Positions 1-4,437 of a stretch of DNA of 6,828 nucleotides are shown piece after piece. A program made the position numbers and the translations under genes. The DNA comes from Pseudomonadota bacterium. Lineage in GTDB: Bacteria > Pseudomonadota > Alphaproteobacteria > Rhizobiales > Xanthobacteraceae. The stretch spans positions 1 through 6,828 of the forward strand of contig JAEYVN010000441.1 in NCBI GenBank assembly GCA_023431725.1, in the 5' to 3' direction. The number at the start of each line of letters is the position of its first letter. Position 1 is the stretch's first letter. The notes beneath the pieces were generated by a model. It had not been told where the DNA came from. It did no database searches and saw nothing but the letters and a program-made list of their open reading frames with translations.

Positions 1-9
1 GTTCAAGTC

Positions 10-40
10 CTGACCTTCGCCGCCGCCCCGAGGTTATGTT
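10..40 (+). promoter_or_regulatory. weak possible promoter for the DUF2283-DUF4258 pair
   Basis: CTGACC at 10-15 resembles a -35 hexamer (4 of 6) and TATGTT at 35-40 resembles a -10 (4 of 6), but the spacer is 19 bp, longer than usual. An overlapping TTATAG lies at 39-44. It is the only AT-rich patch ahead of the first gene. The call is tentative, because the true promoter may lie upstream of the window. Confidence 0.2.
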
Positions 41-71
41 ATAGGGACGATGCAGCGAGAGAGACGTCAGG

Positions 72-263
72 ATGAAGACGACCTATGATCGAGAGGCGGA
101 CGCCCTCTATGTGAGGTTTTCGGACGCCTCCGTGATCGAGAGCGAAGAGGTTAGCGAGGGCGTCATTCTCGATTTCGATGCCGACGGCCGCATTGTTGCA
201 ATCGAATTGATTGAGGCCAGCAAACACGTTGCGGCCGGCGCAAATCTGACGGCCGCCGAGTAG
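72..263 (+). CDS. DUF2283 domain-containing small protein
   Basis: This 63-residue protein is a complete DUF2283 domain. It opens with the family's typical YDREADALYVRF stretch (residues 5-16), followed by an acidic turn, the strand VILDFDADGRIVAIELIEAS (31-50), and a short variable tail. The length matches the usual single-domain form. The fold is expected to be a small beta-rich cytosolic domain with no catalytic residues. The ATG at 72 follows a purine-rich GAGAGAG run at 57-63, a modest ribosome-binding site. A DUF4258 gene begins three bases after its stop, so the two are surely co-expressed. DUF2283 proteins have no established biochemical role. Pairing with DUF4258 suggests a partner or antitoxin-like role, which is an inference from gene order only. 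Confidence 0.88.
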   Translation: MKTTYDREADALYVRFSDASVIESEEVSEGVILDFDADGRIVAIELIEASKHVAAGANLTAAE

Positions 264-266
264 GCC

Positions 267-527
267 GTGGGGGCCCGGCTCGTCTATTCGCGCCATGCGG
301 CACAGATGCTTTCAGAAAGAAATATCCGCCCTGAATGGGTCGAACGGACAATCTCGGCGCCGGCCTCCGTCGAAGAGGACCCAATACGGCCCGATACCAA
401 GCGAGCCTTTCTTCCCATCCAGGAAAACGGCAATCGTGTGCTGCGTGTCGTTTATGTCGAGGGGCAGGACACCGTCAGGGTCGTGACCGCATTCTTTGAT
501 AGAAGCCGTTCCGGGATGGCCCGTTAG
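267..527 (+). CDS. DUF4258 domain-containing protein (toxin-like partner)
   Basis: This 86-residue protein matches the DUF4258 pattern. It has an N-terminal YSRHAAQMLSERNI (residues 7-20) with the conserved His 10 and Arg 18, a helix ending in the ISAP turn, a central RAFLPI strand, and the paired C-terminal strands RVLRVVYVEG and VRVVTAFFD. The fold is probably related to the RelE/BrnT-like small alpha-beta toxins, but no ribonuclease activity can be claimed. The start is a GTG three bases after the upstream stop. It is preferred because the conserved SRHA motif begins only eight residues later and the first ATG (position 306) would remove it. No strong Shine-Dalgarno site precedes the GTG, so translation probably depends on coupling to the DUF2283 gene. 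The gene ends seven bases from the convergent DsrE-family gene. Confidence 0.85.
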   Translation: MGARLVYSRHAAQMLSERNIRPEWVERTISAPASVEEDPIRPDTKRAFLPIQENGNRVLRVVYVEGQDTVRVVTAFFDRSRSGMAR

Positions 528-534
528 ACGACGG

Positions 535-996
535 TTACCACGTCAGCGTCTTCGCATTCTCGGCAAAGATGAAGCTCTGCGTATAGCCGGGCTTGCCGAG
601 TTCGACGCCGGGCACGAGGTCCTCCATCTTCAATCCGAATTCGGACAGGCACGGTCCGCAGATCAGCACCTTGCCGCCATCCTTGATGAAATCCGCAATG
701 ATGTCGCGCGGGATCCGCCGCATCGATGACTTCTGCTCCTGCTCGCCGGACTTCGCCGCAAGCTTCACGCCATCGAGATTGAGGAAGACCGTAACCTGAT
801 GGCCCTGCTTCATGGTGTTGTGAGCGAAATGCAGGCCCATCCAGCCGCGCCACGAATCGCCCGTCGTCATATTGACGAACAATGCGGGCTTGGCCGCGGC
901 GGTTTGCGCCGAGGCTTCGAACAGACGGCTGGTCGGCAGTTGCGCGGCCGCGAGACCGAGCAGGATGCCTGTTGCAAGAAAGACGGTTCGTTTCAT
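535..996 (-). CDS. exported DsrE-family protein with CGPC motif
   Basis: This is a 153-residue protein. Residues 1-30 look like a Sec signal peptide: MKR, a hydrophobic core FLATGILLGLAAA, and a likely cleavage after ASA (28-30), so the mature protein should be periplasmic. The remainder has the DsrE/DsrF-like alternating fold: a first strand ALFVNMTTG (38-46), a helix with GLHFAHNTMKQGH, a strand VTVFLNLDGV, a helix at about 95-105, then KVLICGPCLSEFG (109-121) and an EDLVPGVELG segment. C113 and C116 form a CxxC pair where related DsrE-like proteins carry conserved cysteines, which suggests thiol or sulfur chemistry or a disulfide. The catalytic partner is unknown. Start ATG at 996 has AGGA about 10 bases upstream. 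The gene lies 24 bp downstream of the exonuclease-CBS-nucleotidyltransferase gene and is likely in its transcript. Confidence 0.85.
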   Translation of the reverse strand: MKRTVFLATGILLGLAAAQLPTSRLFEASAQTAAAKPALFVNMTTGDSWRGWMGLHFAHNTMKQGHQVTVFLNLDGVKLAAKSGEQEQKSSMRRIPRDIIADFIKDGGKVLICGPCLSEFGLKMEDLVPGVELGKPGYTQSFIFAENAKTLTW

Positions 997-1020
997 GTGT
1001 GTTGTGTCCTGGTTTGCCGC

Positions 1021-3156
1021 TTATTCCTTGAAGAGCAGCCCGCGCGTCAAGTCGTCAAGGTGGCGCACAGACTGCAAGGCGGTCCGCAGTCGCTCGCGCT
1101 GTTCGCTGTCAAGCGCTTTGACTGCGACCGTGTTGCTTGCGGGCCTTCCGGCGTCGATATCGACGAGCTGCTGCGCCAAAATGAAGTCCTGGAATGTCGC
1201 ATAGGCGGACAGCAGCGCGTCGATGTCCTGATCGCCACCGATGTCGAGAGCACGCGCAGCGCGCAGCCGCGCCGGCGTTGCCCGCTCAAGGATGTGATGG
1301 CGAATGGCGAGCGCGCGCGCCATCGAAACAATGGCGAACAAACCACTGCGCTTGAGATCGATGCGGCCCTTGCGCGTCCGAATGCCGCCAAAAAAGCCGA
1401 GGCTGCGCGTTGGCGGCCCCGATGCCTCCACCAGAAGCTTTGCGAAAGCCACCTTTCCTTCGGCCGCATCGTAGGCGTAGCGCCACAAGGAGTCCGCAAG
1501 ATCGAGTTGGCCGTAGACACCGCGCATATCGAAGAAGGTATCGACGGCGAGCAGATCCTGCGGGCTGGAGCGCGTGACCCATTCGCTGACCCGCAACTGC
1601 CATGTCGCCACCGAACCGCGCCAGTTCGGATTGCTGGCCATCACGCCGCCGTTGCAATAGGGCACCCCGACCTCATTCAGGAGGTCGGCTACCCTTGTCC
1701 CCAGCATCGCGAACCACTTGTCTTCAGGACCGTCCGGTCGCCCGCGCTCGAACACCAGAGCATTGTCCTGATCCATGGCCAGCAGGCTTTCGCCCCGGCC
1801 GGCCGAGCCCAGCACGGTCATCGCATACGGACAGGGCGGTTCGCCATCGCCGGCCTCGACCATGCGACGCTCTGCGATCACCGTGGCCTGCCGCGTGAGC
1901 GCGCCCAGCTCGCGCGAAATGATGGCCGCGATGTCGCCGGCCACGATCCCCTCCGCGCGCAGCGAGCGCGCCACTTGTGCGAGCTTGGCCCAGGCGGCGC
2001 CCAGCGCTTGCGCGTCGTCGGCCTCGTCGATTTCATCACCCAACGAAATCGCCTCTTCGGCCCGCAACCGCAGCATATCGCGCGCCGACAATGCGCCGAC
2101 GATCATGCCCGCATCATCGGTCACGCCGAGATGGCGGATCTTCATCCGGCTCATCCGGCCGATGCCGCGATAAACAAACGCATCGGACGGAATGGTCGCG
2201 AGCGGGCGGCTCATGAATTCCTCGACACCCGCCTGCAATGCGCCCTCGCCCTTGGCCGCAAGCGCACGCAGGATGTCACGCTCGGTGACGATGCCGGCCG
2301 CGAATGATGGCAATCGTTCCGGCGGTATCCCGGCCGGAGCAACGTAAAGCGACGACACCTGCTCGCGGATGAGATGCGCCAGCGCATCGCCCAGCGTGTG
2401 GTCAGCCGAAATGATCTTCGGCGGCGTCGACATGACATCGCGAATGCGGTGCCGATAGGGATAGCTGTCAACGCGATCGAGCATCCGCTCGGCGCCGTCG
2501 CGATCGCTTTGCGCTTCCGGCGTGATCCAGCCAGCCCGATGCTGACGGTCGAGCGTGTTGCTCAGTGCCCGGCAGGCCTGTGCAGCTTCCGCAAATGTGC
2601 GGATGCCGTTGTCGCGCAGCCTCGGCACCAGCGCCTGAAACAGATGGGCCGTCGTCTTCGCATCGCCAAGGGCAGAATGACGATCGGTGACCTCGATGCC
2701 GAACATGTCGGCAAGATCGTCCAGCGATGCCAGCCCAAGACGCGGGTCAACGAGTTGCACGAGATGCTGGGTGTCGAGCGTCCGCAGCGGACGCCAGGCC
2801 AGACCGGCCCGTTTGCACTCCTGCTGCAAGACAGCAAGATCAAAGCCGAGCGTGTGACCAATGACGACCTCTTGGCCCACGAAGGCAAGAAGCGCCGGCC
2901 ACATGTCCGCAAAGCTCGGAGCATCGGCGACGTCGTCATTATCGATACCGTGAATGGCGGTCGAAAAGGCCGAGATGGTTTCGCGCGGATTGACCAGACT
3001 GCGGTAGGTCTGATCGGTCTCGATACGGCCGCAGACGATGCGAATTCCGGCGGCTTCCAGGATTCGTGCCTTGCGCGGGTCAAGGCTGGTGGTCTCGGTG
3101 TCGATCACCACGGCGTCGAGAGCCATCAGCGGGGTAGCATTGGTAACCCCTGACAT
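1021..3156 (-). CDS. fusion: DnaQ-like 3'-5' exonuclease, CBS pair, DUF294 nucleotidyltransferase-like protein
   Basis: This 711-residue soluble protein has three modules. Residues 13-180 are a DEDDh exonuclease with all five metal and catalytic residues visible: D19 and E21 in DTETTSLD, D106 in GHTLGFD, and H160 and D165 in HSALGD. Residues 237-365 form a CBS pair: the first motif begins RIRDVMSTPP and ends GIVTERDILRAL, the second begins EEFMSRPLATI and ends GALSARDMLRL. CBS pairs commonly bind adenine nucleotides. Residues about 375-515 are the DUF294 GlnD-like nucleotidyltransferase region with LGSAGRGESLLAMDQDNALV (449-468), which retains the G-S and D-x-D signature. The DUF294 C-terminal helical domain fills about 520-690. 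There are no signal or membrane segments. In many bacteria the exonuclease and the CBS-DUF294 protein are separate genes near VC_2705-type symporters; here they are fused, and the symporter genes are divergent nearby. DNA polymerase III epsilon is a likely mis-annotation, since the architecture does not fit replicative DnaQ. The start at 3156 has a GAGGGGAG site just upstream. Confidence 0.9.
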   Translation of the reverse strand: MSGVTNATPLMALDAVVIDTETTSLDPRKARILEAAGIRIVCGRIETDQTYRSLVNPRETISAFSTAIHGIDNDDVADAPSFADMWPALLAFVGQEVVIGHTLGFDLAVLQQECKRAGLAWRPLRTLDTQHLVQLVDPRLGLASLDDLADMFGIEVTDRHSALGDAKTTAHLFQALVPRLRDNGIRTFAEAAQACRALSNTLDRQHRAGWITPEAQSDRDGAERMLDRVDSYPYRHRIRDVMSTPPKIISADHTLGDALAHLIREQVSSLYVAPAGIPPERLPSFAAGIVTERDILRALAAKGEGALQAGVEEFMSRPLATIPSDAFVYRGIGRMSRMKIRHLGVTDDAGMIVGALSARDMLRLRAEEAISLGDEIDEADDAQALGAAWAKLAQVARSLRAEGIVAGDIAAIISRELGALTRQATVIAERRMVEAGDGEPPCPYAMTVLGSAGRGESLLAMDQDNALVFERGRPDGPEDKWFAMLGTRVADLLNEVGVPYCNGGVMASNPNWRGSVATWQLRVSEWVTRSSPQDLLAVDTFFDMRGVYGQLDLADSLWRYAYDAAEGKVAFAKLLVEASGPPTRSLGFFGGIRTRKGRIDLKRSGLFAIVSMARALAIRHHILERATPARLRAARALDIGGDQDIDALLSAYATFQDFILAQQLVDIDAGRPASNTVAVKALDSEQRERLRTALQSVRHLDDLTRGLLFKE

Positions 3157-3235
3157 GGCTCTCCCCTCTATCGGTCCTCAACCGCCGTTCTGGATCTGGC
3201 TTTCAACCGCATCTGCTGAAAATCCACTGCAACGT

Positions 3236-3841
3236 CTACTTCAACTCCTGCAGGATTCGTACCGTGTCCATCCGCTTCGCCAATTCGTCCTGCATGGCGA
3301 CCAGCTGCAATTTCATGAAGCCATGCGCCGTCGGCGCATCCGGCGTCAGGAACGGCTTGTCGAATGGCATCATCTCAAAATAACGCTGGGCGAACGGCTC
3401 GGGGATATCGATCACGCGTTTCGGTGGATGCAGGCCGAGACGTTCAAGATGCAAGGCAAGGGCCTCACGTCCCTGCGTCCACTCCTCGTCCGACAAGGCT
3501 TCAGGTTTTGGATAGCGATCGAATACAGATAGTACGAGCCTGTTGAAGGGGGCGAGCCTCGCAAGGCGATCCGCCGCTGAAGCGGTCGTCAGCATTCCCT
3601 CGATTGTCTCACCGACCATGGCAAGACCGAGCGGAAAGGCACGCCAGCGCGATCGGTCGAGCGCGTTCTGAAAACCCTTATCCGCCAGCATCACCTTGGC
3701 AAAATGGCCGGATCGGGCGCGCGAGTAATCGTAGATGCCCTTCTGGACGAGGAATGCCGATTGCTCGTCGATGAATTCGGCAAGCGCCGCCAGATCGCGG
3801 ATCGGCGGCTTCGCACGTCGGAAGAAATCCAGAAGACCCAT
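3236..3841 (-). CDS. conserved-type hypothetical cytosolic protein, unrecognised family
   Basis: I do not recognise this protein. It is 201 residues from the ATG at 3841, with no signal peptide or membrane segment. It is predicted largely helical, beginning MGLLDFFRRAKPP (a short amphipathic stretch that could touch a membrane) and containing a conserved-looking aromatic and basic segment KGIYDYSRARSGHFAKVM at about 34-51. Later come a proline-rich RYPKPEALSDEEW linker and a C-terminal helix ending in ILQELK. An alternative GTG start at 3850 would add three residues, but that GTG lies inside AGGTGA, a good Shine-Dalgarno site five bases from the ATG, so the ATG is favoured. It is the first gene of the minus-strand group and lies 79 bp ahead of the exonuclease-CBS fusion, with no terminator between, so they probably share a transcript. 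Confidence 0.75.
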   Translation of the reverse strand: MGLLDFFRRAKPPIRDLAALAEFIDEQSAFLVQKGIYDYSRARSGHFAKVMLADKGFQNALDRSRWRAFPLGLAMVGETIEGMLTTASAADRLARLAPFNRLVLSVFDRYPKPEALSDEEWTQGREALALHLERLGLHPPKRVIDIPEPFAQRYFEMMPFDKPFLTPDAPTAHGFMKLQLVAMQDELAKRMDTVRILQELK

Positions 3842-3886
3842 TCTGCTCACCTAACACGCTTCAACTTCTCGCAGCGCAGCGTATTT

Positions 3887-3900
3887 TTCGCAACTGCGAA
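3887..3900. promoter_or_regulatory. 14-bp palindrome, candidate operator
   Basis: TTCGCAACTGCGAA is a perfect dyad of six-base arms around a two-base centre. It lies immediately downstream, on the minus strand, of a TATAAT hexamer, so it would cover the transcription start of the minus-strand genes. That position is typical of a repressor site. The cognate regulator is not known and is not encoded in the window. Confidence 0.4.
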
Positions 3901-3903
3901 CGG

Positions 3904-3909
3904 ATTATA
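3904..3909 (-). promoter_or_regulatory. putative -10 element of the minus-strand operon
   Basis: Read on the minus strand this is a consensus TATAAT, about 63 bases before the ATG at 3841. No convincing -35 hexamer is found at 16-18 bp; the closest sequence is a poor match (GGAATT-like). That suggests either an activator-dependent promoter or a chance hexamer in this AT-richer intergenic stretch. Confidence 0.4.
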
Positions 3910-3964
3910 ACCCAAAAAGATCAGCTAATTCCGTGAGTAAAGAACTCTTCTTGGTCGAAAGTCT

Positions 3965-3970
3965 TATAAG
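3965..3970 (+). promoter_or_regulatory. possible -10 element for the symporter operon
   Basis: TATAAG matches five of six bases of a -10 hexamer and sits inside the small palindrome CTTATAAG (3963-3970). No good -35 is visible at the proper distance. Another weak candidate downstream pairs TTGCAT (about 3997-4002) with CATAAA near 4020. The symporter promoter must lie somewhere in 3910-4050, but the sequence does not single one out. Confidence 0.22.
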
Positions 3971-4050
3971 CCTCAACTCCGGACAGTGTTACTTTTGCAT
4001 AACTTTTTCGTAGCGGGACATAAAGATCGCGCACGGACAAGCGGCAGCTA

Positions 4051-4117
4051 GGGGGTGCCGCAAGCCAGCCGTTTAACGGCACCCTCACATATTTTCATCG
4101 CCGGATTTTTCACCGGC
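4051..4117 (+). promoter_or_regulatory. structured leader of the DUF4212-symporter operon
   Basis: Three inverted repeats crowd the 90 bases ahead of the first gene. GGGTGCCG (4053-4060) pairs with CGGCACCC (4077-4084), extendable by a G-U and a G-C pair. GCCGTTTAACGGC (4068-4080) is a compact dyad that shares CGGC with the first stem, so the two full stems exclude each other. GCCGG (4100-4104) pairs with CCGGC (4113-4117) around an AT-rich loop, ending five bases before the Shine-Dalgarno site. They could be operators or RNA hairpins that affect translation. No known riboswitch class is recognised, and there is no U-tract terminator. Confidence 0.35.
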
Positions 4118-4141
4118 ATCACGAGGGAGGGCGTGCCACCC

Positions 4142-4423
4142 ATGTCGCAGCAAACAACGACACATGAGACGTCTGCCAATGACGAAGCGCATTGGCGTAA
4201 GACGACCAATCTGATGTGGATTCATCTCGGGATCTGGTTCTTCTTTGGATACGTGGTGCACATGTTCGCACCCGCGCTGAACAAGATCGTCATTTTTGGT
4301 TTTCCGCTCGGCTTCTACATGGCCGCGCAAGGCTCGCTGATTGCGTTCGTGGTCCAGCTCTTCATGTTTGCGAAGCAGCAGGACAGAATCGACCGCGAAT
4401 TCGGCGTGGCTGAAGACGACTGA
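4142..4423 (+). CDS. DUF4212 small membrane subunit of a sodium:solute symporter
   Basis: This is a 93-residue inner-membrane protein of the DUF4212 (sodium:solute symporter small subunit) family. After a polar head (1-22) there are two membrane helices, about 24-44 (NLMWIHLGIWFFFGYVVHMF) and 54-77. The second begins with the family hallmark FGFPLGFYMAAQGS (52-65). A charged tail, KQQDRIDREFG, follows. The length is normal for the family. The ATG at 4142 is chosen because GAGGGAGG at 4123-4130 lies 11 bases upstream. The reading frame is open further upstream, but the added residues cross the leader hairpins and are unlike the family. A GTG at 4133 is too close to the ribosome-binding site. 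Its stop overlaps the ribosome-binding site of the large subunit. By analogy with the YjcH-ActP pair it probably assists the transporter, but its role is not established. Confidence 0.92.
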   Translation: MSQQTTTHETSANDEAHWRKTTNLMWIHLGIWFFFGYVVHMFAPALNKIVIFGFPLGFYMAAQGSLIAFVVQLFMFAKQQDRIDREFGVAEDD

Positions 4424-4430
4424 GGGAGGA
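4422..4430 (+). promoter_or_regulatory. ribosome-binding site overlapping the upstream stop
   Basis: GAGGGAGGA begins inside the TGA stop of the DUF4212 gene and ends seven bases before the symporter ATG. It repeats the eight bases GAGGGAGG used by the DUF4212 gene itself. The overlap implies translational coupling and matched expression of the two subunits. Confidence 0.75.
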
Positions 4431-4437
4431 CCAACAC

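Noticed and set aside
520..555. Possible bidirectional terminator between the convergent genes
   Set aside because: Only short dyads such as GGTTACC and GACG/CGTC are present, with no GC-rich stem and no T-run.
799..2307. Long 502-residue open frame on the plus strand
   Set aside because: It lies antisense to the exonuclease-CBS-nucleotidyltransferase and DsrE genes, is rich in Arg, Ala and His with no domain pattern, and is a typical shadow frame in GC-rich DNA.
2374..3153. 259-residue plus-strand open frame
   Set aside because: Fully antisense to the exonuclease and first CBS region, whose catalytic motifs are intact on the minus strand; no recognisable domain of its own.
1021..3156. Annotation of the fusion as DNA polymerase III epsilon subunit
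   Set aside because: Only the exonuclease domain is shared; the CBS pair, the DUF294 region and the lack of a polymerase-binding tail argue against a replicative role.
3157..3235. Separate promoter or terminator between the 201-residue gene and the fusion gene
   Set aside because: TTGCAG and TTGAAA on the minus strand have no -10 at proper spacing, and no hairpin with a T-run is visible in the 79 bp.
3980..4005. Possible sigma-54 promoter (GTGTTAC...TTGCAT)
   Set aside because: The spacing between the GG-like and GC elements is too short and the -24 element lacks GG.
4055..4141. Upstream extension of the DUF4212 gene from a GTG at 4055
   Set aside because: It would cross the leader hairpins and the Shine-Dalgarno site at 4123-4130, and the extra 29 residues do not resemble the family's N-terminus.
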